Below, in pieces: positions 51,970-61,023 of a stretch of DNA of 64,000 nt. Origin of the DNA: Streptomyces sp. BHT-5-2 (lineage in GTDB: Bacteria; Actinomycetota; Actinomycetes; Streptomycetales; Streptomycetaceae); assembly GCF_019774615.1 (NCBI RefSeq), contig NZ_CP081497.1, forward strand, positions 2,356,001 to 2,420,000, given 5' to 3'. The notes beneath the pieces were generated by a model, which made no database searches, was not told the origin of the DNA, and saw only the letters and a program-made list of their open reading frames with translations. Each line of letters opens with the position of its first letter. Positions within the stretch are counted from its first letter, which is position 1. The translations under genes and the position numbers were made by a program.

Positions 51970-53223
51970 TCAGGCGGTCGGGGTGTACGCCAGGGACGTG
52001 GTGGCGGCGGCCGCGTCGAGCCGCCGCTCGCATGCGGCGCGGTCCTCACCGGCGCAGACGACGTAGGCGAAGCGGCCCAGATAGCCGTTCGGGGGCAGGC
52101 GCAGTTCGGCGCCGGGGTCCGCGATCGGCTCGGCGTACAGCAGCCCGCCGGCCGGGTCCGGTGTCGGGACGGTGACCTCCTCGACGCGGCAGTCCCGCGG
52201 CGGGTAGCTGAACCGGATGCCGGTCGCCCGGCGCTCGGTGGGGGTGAGGTCGGGGCGGATGCCCAGGGCGAGTTCGACGGCCACCCGGCCGGGCTGGATC
52301 CCGGTCGCCAACTGGCCCAGCCAGGGGATCAGGTCGCCGCCCAGGCGGGCGTTGACCTCGATGATGACCGGGCCCTTGGCGGTGAAGCGGACCTCGGTGT
52401 GGGTGGTCCCGGTCGACACCGCCAGCGCCCGGTGGGCGGCCCGCAGGATCCGGAGCAGTTCGGGATCGCGGAGCAGTTCGTCGTCGGCGTCGACGACGTG
52501 GCCGGTCTCCTCGAAGTAGGGCTCCATGCCGGTCTGCTTGCGGGCGAGGAACATCGGCTGGTACGTGCCGTCGAGGCAGGCGCCGTCGATGCTGATCTCG
52601 GGGCCGGTCAGGTACTCCTCCAGGAGCACCCCGCCCTCGTAGTCGGGGGAGCCGCCGTGGCCGGCTTGTTCCGCCATGACGAAGGCGTCGTCCAGTCCGG
52701 CCGGGTCGTCGACCCGCACCACGCCGATGCTCGCGCCCATGCCGCGCGGCTTGAGCACCATGGGGAAGCCGATCGCCGCGGCGGCCTCCCGGGCCTCGTC
52801 CAGGGTGAGCGCGAGGGCGTAGCGGGGCTGGGGGAGGCCGGCCAGGGTGAGGGCCCCGCGGGTGCGGTGCTTGTTGCGGCACCGGTCGGCGCCGTCCGTG
52901 GTCAGGCCGGGCAGGCCCAGCTTCTCGGCGATCGCCGCGGCGGTGGTCACCAGCGTCTCGTCATAGGTGAGGACGCCGGTGATCCGGTGCGAGGCGGCGA
53001 TGCGCAGGGCCGTGCTGGATATCCGCTCGCGGTCCGGGATCAGCCGGGCCCGGTCGAGCAGTGGCACCACGCTGGAGCCCACGATGTGCGGCTGCTGCCA
53101 GGTCGGCTCCGAGGAGTCGATCAGCCACAGCGGGTGCCGCTCGGCGGCGCTCGCGAGGAGGTACTCGCGGTAGCGCTGCTGGCCGCTGCCGATCACGAGC
53201 AGTACGTCGGTGGGTGCGGTCAT
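51970..53223 (-). CDS. ATP-grasp ligase, first of two
   Basis: 417 residues. GIPMVLKPRGMGASIGV-type loop (FPMVLKPRGMGASIGVVRV), EEYLTGPEISIDGAC, TEVRFTAKGPVIIEVNARLG with the metal-binding Glu/Asn and GDLIPWLGQLATG identify a carbamoyl-phosphate-synthase-type ATP-grasp fold. Such enzymes activate a carboxylate as acyl phosphate and join it to an amine. The ATG at 53223 has GGAAG upstream. It heads the leftward arm of the cluster, divergent from the peptide gene at 53645. Together with the second ligase at 59723 it could build a di- or tripeptide-like product. Confidence 0.87.
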   Translation of the reverse strand: MTAPTDVLLVIGSGQQRYREYLLASAAERHPLWLIDSSEPTWQQPHIVGSSVVPLLDRARLIPDRERISSTALRIAASHRITGVLTYDETLVTTAAAIAEKLGLPGLTTDGADRCRNKHRTRGALTLAGLPQPRYALALTLDEAREAAAAIGFPMVLKPRGMGASIGVVRVDDPAGLDDAFVMAEQAGHGGSPDYEGGVLLEEYLTGPEISIDGACLDGTYQPMFLARKQTGMEPYFEETGHVVDADDELLRDPELLRILRAAHRALAVSTGTTHTEVRFTAKGPVIIEVNARLGGDLIPWLGQLATGIQPGRVAVELALGIRPDLTPTERRATGIRFSYPPRDCRVEEVTVPTPDPAGGLLYAEPIADPGAELRLPPNGYLGRFAYVVCAGEDRAACERRLDAAAATTSLAYTPTA

Positions 53224-53644
53224 CTTCCTGACTCCTCGGCCGTGACGGGGGTGGGGCGGGTGCGGGTGCCCGCCTGAAACCAACCATCGCCGTGTGCGGG
53301 CGGGTTGGCGGCCCGTGGACGACACCGGCAATCCGCCAGGCGGAAACCTGCCAAGGGGAGGAATCTCCACAGCCGGATCAAGTCGCCCGAGAACATGACA
53401 AGCCATGACGAGAATCTGGCGGATTCACCTCCGCTTCATACCCGGAAGCATGAATTCACTGCGCTTCAGATCGATTTGATGGGTTTTGTGAGAGGGGCGT
53501 ATTTCTGCCAGGCGGTTTGCCGGGTGTCTTTTCGGCCAGCCAACCGGCCCGCGCGCTGCCATGGTTGCTGCCGAGCGGGCATCCCGGCACCACAGCCGGT
53601 CGAGGCCCCGCCATCCCTCTCCCCACGCCACATGAGGAGTTCGC
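53224..53644. other. Divergent promoter region of the cluster
   Basis: No gene is supported. It separates the leftward ligase/peptidase arm from the rightward biosynthetic operon and presumably carries both promoters. A run of GAGG and the peptide ribosome site (GAGGAG) lie at its right end. Confidence 0.5.
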
Positions 53645-53833
53645 ATGTCCCGCATCCGTACCGCCGCAGCCGCCCTCGCGCTCGCCGCCTTCGTGTCCGT
53701 CCTGGCCGTCAACACCAGCTGCGGCCCGGAGGACTCGGGCTGGGGCGCCACGCTGGCCAGTGCCGACGACTCCGGCTGGGGTTCGACCCCGCCGACCGCC
53801 GACATCAGACCGGCGGGCGCCCTGCGGATCTGA
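53645..53833 (+). CDS. 62-residue exported-looking peptide with two DSGWG repeats
   Basis: An N-terminal basic stretch (SRIRTA) and hydrophobic core (AALALAAFVSVLAV) followed by NTSC resemble a signal or lipoprotein-like leader. The remainder carries two near-copies of (E/D)DSGWG(A/S)T separated by about ten residues and ends PTADIRPAGALRI. ATG with GAGGAG five bases upstream, so the gene is real. It is the first gene of the hydrazine operon, 68 bases before the N-monooxygenase. It could be a precursor, carrier or resistance peptide. I recall DSGWG-like small Streptomyces proteins only vaguely and assign no function. Confidence 0.7.
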   Translation: MSRIRTAAAALALAAFVSVLAVNTSCGPEDSGWGATLASADDSGWGSTPPTADIRPAGALRI

Positions 53834-53901
53834 CCGCCCGACCCATCCGGCTCCGGGCGCAACACCGGGGCGCACCCACGCCACTGCACAAGGGGAAGTT
53901 C

Positions 53902-55221
53902 ATGTCCAAGCACGACGTCGAAGTCCTCGCCATAGGAGCCGGCCCGGCCAATCTGGCACTGGCCGTGGCCCTGGAGGAGCTCGCGCCGCCCCACCTGGCC
54001 GGCCGGACCCTCCTGCTGGAGCAGGGCGACACCATCGCCTGGCAGCGCGGCATGCTGCTGCCCTGGTCGCAGAGCCAGGTCTCGTTCCTCAAGGACCTGG
54101 TGACGCTGCGCAACCCGCGCAGCAAGTTCTCCTTCGTCAACTACCTCCACGAGAACGGGCGGCTGGAGGAGTTCATCAACCTCTCCACCTTCACCCCCTA
54201 CCGCAGCGAGATATCCGACTACCACCGCTGGGTGGCCGAATCCCTCGACCGGGTCCGCGTGCGCTACGGCTCCAAGGTCACCTCGCTGGTGCCGCGCCGG
54301 GACGGGTCCGGCGCCGTCGACGGCTGGCTGGCCCACACCGCGGACGGCGCCGTCATCTCCGGCCGCCACCTGGTCGTCGGCGCCGGCCGGGACGCCAACG
54401 TCCCCGCGGTCTTCCGCGGGCTCGGCGCCGACCGCGTCATCCACAGCACCGAATACATGGACCGCATCGCCGCCCGGCCCCGGCGGGCGGGGGAGCGGGT
54501 GGTGGTCATCGGCGGGGCGCAGAGCGCCGCCGAGATGTTCCACTCCGTCCAGCAGGACCTGCCCGGCTGCACTCCCACGCTGATCATGCGCTCGATCGGC
54601 CTCAACCACTACGAGACCAGCAAGTTCACCAACGAGCTGTTCTTCTCCGGCTTCGTCGACGAGTTCTACGCCGCGGACCCGACCGCCCGCGGCAGCATCC
54701 TGGAGGAGATGCACCGCACCAACTACGCGGGGCTGACCCCACCGATGCTGGAGCAGCTCTACCGGCAGGTCTACCTGGACCGGATGCGCGGCGGCGGGGG
54801 CCTCGCAATCCGCACCATGACCCGCGTCACTGACGTCCGGGACACCGGCGACGAACTCGTCCTGACCCTGACCAACCGGCTGACCGGCGCCGTCGAGGAA
54901 CTCCCCTGCGACCTCGTCCTGCTCGGCACCGGTTTCCGCCCCGAACAGCCCGCCGTCATCCGGAACCTGGCCGACGCACTGGGCCTGGCGAAGATCGAGG
55001 TCGGTCGCGACTACCGGCTGGACCTCGGCGAACAGACCGCCGCCAGCTGCTACTTGCAGGGCGTCAACGAGGCCACCCACGGCATCGCCGACTCGCTGCT
55101 GAGCATCCTCGCCACCCGCAGCGAGGAGATCGCCAGAAACCTGATCGACCACGCCGCACGGTCCCCCCGGACCGCGTCGCGCCCCACCGCCGAGGACCGC
55201 GAGCCGGTTCCGGTCCTCTGA
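53902..55221 (+). CDS. Lysine/ornithine-type flavin N-monooxygenase
   Basis: 439 residues. The N-terminal FAD-binding site is AIGAGPANLALAVALEEL; WSQSQVSFLKDLVTLRNPRS and FSFVNYLHENGRLEEFINL are the substrate- and NADPH-loop motifs of the SidA/PvdA/IucD family. A second Rossmann motif (VVVIGGAQSAAEMF) binds NADPH, and the C-terminal motif LLGTGFRPEQPAVI precedes NEATHGIADSLLS. It would hydroxylate the side-chain amine of lysine or ornithine. In this operon (cupin, MetRS-like and FAD oxidase follow) the hydroxylamine is the expected precursor of an N-N bond. ATG at 53902 follows AAGGGGAAG. Confidence 0.93.
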   Translation: MSKHDVEVLAIGAGPANLALAVALEELAPPHLAGRTLLLEQGDTIAWQRGMLLPWSQSQVSFLKDLVTLRNPRSKFSFVNYLHENGRLEEFINLSTFTPYRSEISDYHRWVAESLDRVRVRYGSKVTSLVPRRDGSGAVDGWLAHTADGAVISGRHLVVGAGRDANVPAVFRGLGADRVIHSTEYMDRIAARPRRAGERVVVIGGAQSAAEMFHSVQQDLPGCTPTLIMRSIGLNHYETSKFTNELFFSGFVDEFYAADPTARGSILEEMHRTNYAGLTPPMLEQLYRQVYLDRMRGGGGLAIRTMTRVTDVRDTGDELVLTLTNRLTGAVEELPCDLVLLGTGFRPEQPAVIRNLADALGLAKIEVGRDYRLDLGEQTAASCYLQGVNEATHGIADSLLSILATRSEEIARNLIDHAARSPRTASRPTAEDREPVPVL

Positions 55222-55297
55222 GCCCCGCGGCCCCGCCCCCGCCAGGCGACCGCGCCCCGCCGGCAAGCCCACTCTTGCCCTTCCCTAAGGAACTCCC

Positions 55298-55660
55298 TTG
55301 GACATCCGACACTTCGACCGCGCCGCGCTCGACGCGGACAACGGCTGGTCGCAACGGCTGCTGCCGTGGCCCACGCTGAACGCCCCCTTCGAAGGCGCCC
55401 AGAGCGTCATCCGCGCCGGCGCCTCCTCGCCCAAGCACGCCCACCACGAGTACGAGATCTTCATCGCGGTGAAGGGCGAGGCGTGGATCGAGTCCCGCGG
55501 CGAGCGGCTGCCGTTCGTGGCCGGCGACATCGTGCACTTCCCGCCCGGCCACGAACACCAGGTCATCAACGACACCGACACCGACTTCGAGATGTTCAGC
55601 GTCTGGTGGGACAGCGACATGAGCGCGGCGTTCACGAAGCGTCACGAGAGCGAGGGCTGA
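55298..55660 (+). CDS. Stand-alone cupin of the N-N bond-forming system
   Basis: 120 residues, single cupin domain. Motif 1 is HAHHEYEIFIAVKGEAWIE with metal ligands His-His-Glu; motif 2 is GDIVHFPPGHEHQVIN with the fourth His. In the known hydrazine synthases (Spb40, ForK type) a cupin is fused to a MetRS-like domain and converts the activated N-hydroxy amino acid ester into a hydrazine. Here it is a separate gene whose stop lies three bases before the MetRS-like start, so they are translationally coupled. Start is TTG at 55298 preceded by AAGGA. Confidence 0.9.
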   Translation: MDIRHFDRAALDADNGWSQRLLPWPTLNAPFEGAQSVIRAGASSPKHAHHEYEIFIAVKGEAWIESRGERLPFVAGDIVHFPPGHEHQVINDTDTDFEMFSVWWDSDMSAAFTKRHESEG

Positions 55661-55663
55661 ACC

Positions 55664-57286
55664 ATGCCGTCCCGCAACGAGCTGGGCGACCGGCGCGTCA
55701 TCGTCATCGACACCCCGCCCACCCCCAACGGCAGCCTGCACGTCGGCCACCTCGCCGGCCCGTTCATCGCCGCCGACGTACACGCCCGCTACCTGCGCGC
55801 CACCGGGCGCGGCGTGCTGTACTCCTCCGGCACCGACGAGAGCCAGACCTACGTCCTGGCCAGCGCCCGCAAGCTCGGCATCGCCCCCGAGGAGCTGGCC
55901 CGGCGCTCGTGGACCGGCATCCGGGACACCCTGGAGACGATGGGCATGTCCCTCGACGGCTTCGCGCCGTACGACGACGGCTACCGCGCCACCGTCCTGA
56001 AGTTCGTCCAGGAGCTGCACGCCGCCGGCAAGTTCGAGCTGCGCACCGTGCGCCTGCCGTACTCCGAGAAGACCGGCGAGTTCCTCGTCGAGGGACTGGT
56101 CTGCGGCGACTGCCCGATCTGCCTGTCGGAGAGCCGCGGCGGCCTGTGCGAGACCTGCGGCCATCCCAACAACTTCGACGAGCTGATCGGCGCCCGCTCC
56201 ACCGTCGACCCCACCGACCGGCTCACCACCCGCGAGGCCGAGATCCTGGTCCTCCCGATGGAGGACTACCGGGACCGCCTCACCACCTACTACGCCGAGA
56301 AGCTGCCCTATCTGCGGCCCCACATGGCGCAGTTGGTGCGCGAACTCCTGGACCGGCCGCTCGCCGACTTCCCGATCACCTACCCGATCGGCTGGGGCAT
56401 CGAGGCACCGTTCCCGGAGACCCCCGGACAGGTCATCAACGCCTGGGTCGAGGGCATTCCGGCGGTCATGTACACCACCGACCACGCGGCCCGGCAGCTC
56501 GGCGAGGAGACCGCCGCCTCCGACGAGCTGTGGCGGACCGACCACGACCACGAACTGGTCTACTTCATCGGCTTCGACAACATCTGGTTCTGGGGCCTGA
56601 CCCACCTCGCCCTGATCATGGCCCACGAGGGCCGCTACATCGTCCCCGACGCCATGATCGTCAACGAGTTCTACGAGTTGGAGAACGAGAAGTTCTCCAC
56701 CAGCCGCGGGCACGTCCTGTACGCCGAGGACCTGCTCAAGGAGGTCCCCCGGGACCTCGTCCGGTTCTACCTGGCCCTGGCCAACCCCGAGAACCAGCGC
56801 ACCAACTTCAGCCGGGCGGCCCTCGACAAGGTCACCGACGAGCGGCTCGTCCAGCCGTGGGAGCGGCTCCGCTCCCGCCTCGACGAGGCGGCCCGCACGG
56901 TCGGAGCCACCACCCTGCCGGTCTCCGACCGGGCCCGCCGGCACGCGGCGATCATGTTGGAGCGGTTCGCCGCCTGCTACGAGCTGGAGGGCTACAGCCT
57001 CACCCGCGCCGCCGACCTCATCTGCGTACAGCTGGAGCGACTGGCCCGCTGGACCGAGGAGCTGGACCTGAGCGGCCAGAAGCCGGACCGGACGGCCCTC
57101 GGCGACCTGTACCTGGAGGTCCGCACCCTGATCGCCGGCGCCTCGCCGATCCTGATCGACCTGGCCGAGGCGGCCGCGCTGACCGACGGCTTCGACGGCT
57201 CGCTGGGCTTCGAGACCTTCGCGCTCTCCGAGGTCAAGCCGTTCGCCCTGCCGCAGCTCGGCACGAGCACGGCCCAGGCCGGCTGA
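55664..57286 (+). CDS. Methionyl-tRNA-synthetase-like protein of hydrazine synthesis
   Basis: 540 residues, class I synthetase fold. The HIGH motif is HVGH in NGSLHVGHLAGPF; the KMSKS motif reads KFSTS, losing the second lysine. A zinc knuckle CGDCPICLSESRGGLCETC is present. There is no C-terminal tRNA-binding extension. In Spb40/ForK-type enzymes this domain activates an amino acid with ATP and esterifies it to the hydroxylamine made by the monooxygenase. The separated layout and the changed KMSKS loop suggest a dedicated enzyme, not a housekeeping synthetase. Glycine is the best-known partner; which amino acid is used here is unknown. Confidence 0.9.
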   Translation: MPSRNELGDRRVIVIDTPPTPNGSLHVGHLAGPFIAADVHARYLRATGRGVLYSSGTDESQTYVLASARKLGIAPEELARRSWTGIRDTLETMGMSLDGFAPYDDGYRATVLKFVQELHAAGKFELRTVRLPYSEKTGEFLVEGLVCGDCPICLSESRGGLCETCGHPNNFDELIGARSTVDPTDRLTTREAEILVLPMEDYRDRLTTYYAEKLPYLRPHMAQLVRELLDRPLADFPITYPIGWGIEAPFPETPGQVINAWVEGIPAVMYTTDHAARQLGEETAASDELWRTDHDHELVYFIGFDNIWFWGLTHLALIMAHEGRYIVPDAMIVNEFYELENEKFSTSRGHVLYAEDLLKEVPRDLVRFYLALANPENQRTNFSRAALDKVTDERLVQPWERLRSRLDEAARTVGATTLPVSDRARRHAAIMLERFAACYELEGYSLTRAADLICVQLERLARWTEELDLSGQKPDRTALGDLYLEVRTLIAGASPILIDLAEAAALTDGFDGSLGFETFALSEVKPFALPQLGTSTAQAG

Positions 57287-57290
57287 AGCC

Positions 57291-58451
57291 GTGCGGATCA
57301 TCGTCGTGGGAGGCGGAGTGATCGGCCTCCTCACCGCACTGGAGTGCTCGCTCGCGGGCGCCGAGGTGAGCGTCGTGGACCGGGGTGAGATCCCCAACCC
57401 GGAGGCCACCTCCTACGACCGGCACCGCGTCCTGCGGGCCCTGCATCCGGGCGCCCCCGAGGCCGCGGCGGCCATCGAGGCCCATCACCGGTGGGCCGAG
57501 GTCGAGTCCCGGCTCGGCGCCGACGTCTACCACCGGGTCGGGGCCCTGACCGTCCTGGGCCCCGGCGAGCCCGAGGTCTCGGCCGCCGCGCTCGCCGAGG
57601 TGCCGGGCGCGCTGCGGCTCGACGAGCGGCAGATCGTCGAGCGATTCCCGCACCTGCGGCCGCCCCGCGGCAGCCGCGCGGTGCTGGAGCGCAACGGGGG
57701 AGTGCTGCTCGCCGACCGGATCCTGACCGGCACCGCCGGCCTCCTGGCCGGTCGGCCGGGTGTCCGGCTGCTGCCCGGCCGGCGGGTCACCGGCGTGGAG
57801 GCGCCGTTCGGACTGGTGCGGCTGGCGGACGGCACCGCGCTGCGCGGTGACGCGGTCGTGCTGGCCGCCGGCCTGTGGTCGCGCGAACTGCTCGGCGCCG
57901 ACCGGACCGACGACCTGACCCTCTACCGGCAGACCCAGCTGATGTGCACGGTGCCCCCGGACCTGCGGGCGGTGTGGGAGCGCACGCCCACCATCCCCTC
58001 CCTCGGCACCCCGGAGGGCTCCTGGCTGGTGCCGCCGGTGGCCGGGACCCCCCTCAAGCTCAGCGCGGCCGTCGCCTGCCGGCCCGTCGAGGAGGTGACC
58101 GACCGGACCGCCCCCGACGAACAACGGGCCCGGCTGGTGCGGCTCTTCGCCGCGCTGCTGCACGGATTCCGGGCCGAGTGGATCGAGCGGGCCGAGGACA
58201 GCTACTACCTCGCCGACAGCACGACCCACGGCCCGGTCCTCGGGCAGCTGGGCGAGGAGAACGCGTGGATCTACGCGGCCTGCGGCGGCTCCTCGTTCAA
58301 GTTCGCCCCCCTGATAGCCCGTTCACTGGCCCGCCGGGCGCTGGGCACCGGGCCCGCCGTCCCGACCGGCCTGGCCGCGGTGGACCGCCCGGTGCGGCTG
58401 CCCGACCGGCTGCGCGCCCCCGACCACTTGATCTCAGGAGTCGCACCATGA
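57291..58451 (+). CDS. Glycine-oxidase/DAO-like FAD enzyme
   Basis: 386 residues. An N-terminal FAD fold (VVGGGVIGLLTALECSLAG) is followed by a substrate domain and a C-terminal FAD motif ENAWIYAACGGSSFKFAPLI. It belongs to the DAO family as does Spb39/ForL, which cleaves the lysine-derived N-N intermediate to release a hydrazino acid such as hydrazinoacetate and leaves an aldehyde. GTG start at 57291 is four bases after the MetRS-like stop. Its stop overlaps the MFS start (ATGA). Confidence 0.9.
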   Translation: MRIIVVGGGVIGLLTALECSLAGAEVSVVDRGEIPNPEATSYDRHRVLRALHPGAPEAAAAIEAHHRWAEVESRLGADVYHRVGALTVLGPGEPEVSAAALAEVPGALRLDERQIVERFPHLRPPRGSRAVLERNGGVLLADRILTGTAGLLAGRPGVRLLPGRRVTGVEAPFGLVRLADGTALRGDAVVLAAGLWSRELLGADRTDDLTLYRQTQLMCTVPPDLRAVWERTPTIPSLGTPEGSWLVPPVAGTPLKLSAAVACRPVEEVTDRTAPDEQRARLVRLFAALLHGFRAEWIERAEDSYYLADSTTHGPVLGQLGEENAWIYAACGGSSFKFAPLIARSLARRALGTGPAVPTGLAAVDRPVRLPDRLRAPDHLISGVAP

Positions 58452-59704
58452 CCACCTCACTGGCCCCCGGGGCACCGCAGGCGGCCCAGCCAACCGGCCG
58501 GGACCGGTCCGAGTGGCTGATCCTCCCGGCGAACTTCGTCACCTACCTCGGCAACGGCATCCAGATGATGGGCGCCTCCCTGCTGGTCCTCGAACAGCAG
58601 CGGACCGCCCTGTCGGTGGGCTGGCTGTTCATCGTGATGGCCATTCCGCAGGTGCTGCTCTCGGTGCTCTTCGGGCGGCTCGTCGACCGCTTCGACCGGC
58701 GGATGATGTGCCTGCTCTGCGACGTGGCGAGCGCACTCGCGGCGCTGTCGCTGCCGGTCGCCCTGGCGCTCGGAGCCTCCACACAGATCACCGCCTACGC
58801 CGTGACCTTCGCGCTGTCGCTGATCTCCGCCGCGTTCAACCCCGCCAGCAACGCCCTGGTGCGGGAACGGGTGCGGTACGAGCGGCTCGGACCGTTCAAC
58901 GCCAACTTCTCGATGTCCACGCAGGCGGGCTCGCTGCTGTCGGCGGCCGTCGGCGGCTTCCTGATCCAGGTCTTCGGCCTGACACCGATGTTCTACTTCA
59001 ACGCCGCCACCTTCGCCTTCTCCGCGGTGTGCTGGGTGCTGCTCGGCCGCAAGCCGCGGGCGAGCGCCGAACAGGCGGCCGGGGAGGGGGCCGCGGCGGG
59101 CGCGCCGACGGGCGGACCGGTCAAGCGGCTCGGGCTGCTGCTCGCCGTCGGAAGCGTCAACATCACCGTCAGCAACGTGCTGTTGGTGGTCCTGGTCATC
59201 CAGGTGTTCAAGGAGCACGCGGGCATCTTCGGGCTGGTCGACGCGCTCGCCGGGGTCGGCATGCTCATCGGCTCGGCCGTCTACAAGCGGATCTCCGCGC
59301 GGGTCTCCAACCTGGCGCTCGCGGCCTTCGGATTCGCGGGGAACGCGGCGCTGATCGCCGTGGAGCCGTTCCACATCGCCTCGCTGATGACCGCGATCCC
59401 GTTCGCCGCGTTCGCCTTCGGCTTCGCCGCGATCTCCTCGCGCACCCTGCTGATGCGGGCCGTCGAGGACAGCCGCTCCGGCCGGGTCTTCGGCACGGTC
59501 AACGCGGTCAGCCTGGCGGCCGGACTGGTCGTCACGATCACCCTGTCCTACCTCGCCGACCACCGGTCCGTGGCCCTCGCGTTCTGGAGCCTGTCGATCC
59601 TGATCGGCGTCGTCCCGCTGGCCGCCATCGCCACCATGCGGCGCTTCTACGCCACGCAGGAGCGGACCGCCGCCACCACGCCCGTGCCGCAGCCGGCCAA
59701 CTGA
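58448..59704 (+). CDS. MFS exporter of the cluster
   Basis: 418 residues with about twelve helices. Cytoplasmic loop motif GRLVDRFDRRMMC (motif A, GxLaDRxGRR type) and a long central basic loop (RKPRASAEQAAGEGAAAGAP) are visible. It overlaps the FAD oxidase stop. Probable export of the product and self-resistance. It resembles MFS proteins in other antibiotic clusters (DHA1/DHA2-like), but family placement is approximate. Confidence 0.87.
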   Translation: MTTSLAPGAPQAAQPTGRDRSEWLILPANFVTYLGNGIQMMGASLLVLEQQRTALSVGWLFIVMAIPQVLLSVLFGRLVDRFDRRMMCLLCDVASALAALSLPVALALGASTQITAYAVTFALSLISAAFNPASNALVRERVRYERLGPFNANFSMSTQAGSLLSAAVGGFLIQVFGLTPMFYFNAATFAFSAVCWVLLGRKPRASAEQAAGEGAAAGAPTGGPVKRLGLLLAVGSVNITVSNVLLVVLVIQVFKEHAGIFGLVDALAGVGMLIGSAVYKRISARVSNLALAAFGFAGNAALIAVEPFHIASLMTAIPFAAFAFGFAAISSRTLLMRAVEDSRSGRVFGTVNAVSLAAGLVVTITLSYLADHRSVALAFWSLSILIGVVPLAAIATMRRFYATQERTAATTPVPQPAN

Positions 59705-59722
59705 CCCCGAGGAGCCCGCACC

Positions 59723-60967
59723 ATGAAACTGCTCGCGCTGGAGGCCCTCCAGAACGCCCAGTACTACCTCTCCCGCTACCAGCAGGTCGAGGAGTTCGGG
59801 GCCGAGCTGTACGTCCTGAACGGCCTGGGCGAGGACGCCTACTGGCCCGCCGAGCGCTACCGCGTCGCCGGCTCGCAGCAGATCGACGACATCGTCGCCG
59901 CCGCCCGCGCCTGGCACGCCGAGGAGCACTTCGAGGGCGTGCTGACCTTCTCCGAGGCCGGTGTGGTCACCGTCGCCGCCGTCGCCGAGGCGCTCGGTCT
60001 GCCCGGCATCGGGGTGGAAGCCGCCCGCACCAGCCGCAACAAGTACCTGATGCGCCGGGCCCACGAGAAGGGCGGCGTCCCGATCCCGGCCTTCCGCCTG
60101 GTCTCCGACCTGGCCGAGGCGCACGCGGCCGGCGAGGAGTTCGGCTACCCCGTCATCCTCAAGCCGACGCTGGGCGCGGCCAGCAACTTCGTCTTCCGCG
60201 TCGAGGACGCCGACGACATGGCCGAGCGGTTCGCCCAGGCCCTCGACGGCATCGACGACATGTCCTGGTACCGCATGGAGGCGCACGGCATAGACCTGGG
60301 CCCGCAGGGGCTGCTGGTCGAATCCTTCCTGGACGGGCGGGAGTTCCTGTGCGAGGCGGTCGCCTGGGACGGCGAGGTCTACCTCGGCTCGATCGTCGAC
60401 CGGGTCACCGTCGAGGGCGACACCTTCGACGACGACGTGCACGCCGCACCGACCTCGCTGAGCCCCGACCGGATCGAGGAGCTGCACCGGGCGGTCCGGG
60501 CCGGCGTGCGGGCCCAGGGCGTCACCCACGGCGTGCTGCACGCCGAGGTCCGCTACCACCGGGGCGCCCCGCACATCCTGGAGATCGCCGTGCGCCCCGG
60601 CGGCGGCGGGCTCGACCACATCGCCCGGCTCACCGCCGGCCACTGCCCGATCCGGGCCCTGATGGACACCGCCCGCGGCGTCCGGCCGAAGGTCGGCGCG
60701 TACACCCCGACCGGGGTGCACATCGCCGGTATGGCCCTGCTGTGCGACTCCGGACGGATCGAGCGGGTCGACGTCCCGGCCGAACTCACCGACTCCGACA
60801 AGGTCTTCTTCTTCAAGATCACCGCCCGGCCGGGGGACCTCATCCGCCGTCCCCCCGAGGGCAACTCCATCCTCGGCTTCCTCGGTGTCACCGGCACCTC
60901 CTTCGAGGACGCGATGCGCACGGCGACCGACCTCGCCAACTCCATCGACGTGCGGTTCGCCCCCTGA
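59723..60967 (+). CDS. ATP-grasp ligase, second of two
   Basis: 414 residues. EFGYPVILKPTLGAASNFVF is the ATP-binding loop, VESFLDGREFLCEAV follows, and HILEIAVRPGGGGLDHIARL holds the metal-binding Glu and an Arg in place of the usual Asn. The last ~110 residues form a separate domain (GVHIAGMALLCDSGRIERVD, GNSILGFLGVTGTSFEDAM). It differs from the ligase at 51970-53223 in metal-site sequence, so the two probably use different acceptors. It may attach the hydrazino acid to an amino acid. Confidence 0.87.
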   Translation: MKLLALEALQNAQYYLSRYQQVEEFGAELYVLNGLGEDAYWPAERYRVAGSQQIDDIVAAARAWHAEEHFEGVLTFSEAGVVTVAAVAEALGLPGIGVEAARTSRNKYLMRRAHEKGGVPIPAFRLVSDLAEAHAAGEEFGYPVILKPTLGAASNFVFRVEDADDMAERFAQALDGIDDMSWYRMEAHGIDLGPQGLLVESFLDGREFLCEAVAWDGEVYLGSIVDRVTVEGDTFDDDVHAAPTSLSPDRIEELHRAVRAGVRAQGVTHGVLHAEVRYHRGAPHILEIAVRPGGGGLDHIARLTAGHCPIRALMDTARGVRPKVGAYTPTGVHIAGMALLCDSGRIERVDVPAELTDSDKVFFFKITARPGDLIRRPPEGNSILGFLGVTGTSFEDAMRTATDLANSIDVRFAP

Positions 60968-61023
60968 ACCAGGCCGTCACCCGGCCGCCCACCAGACCTT
61001 TCCGCACCCAGGAGGGACCAACC

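Noticed and set aside
53645..53833. Graspetide precursor reading of the DSGWG peptide
   Set aside because: It lacks known graspetide motifs, and the cluster ATP-grasp enzymes look like carbamoyl-phosphate-synthase/BtrJ-type ligases, not the MvdC/RimK type.
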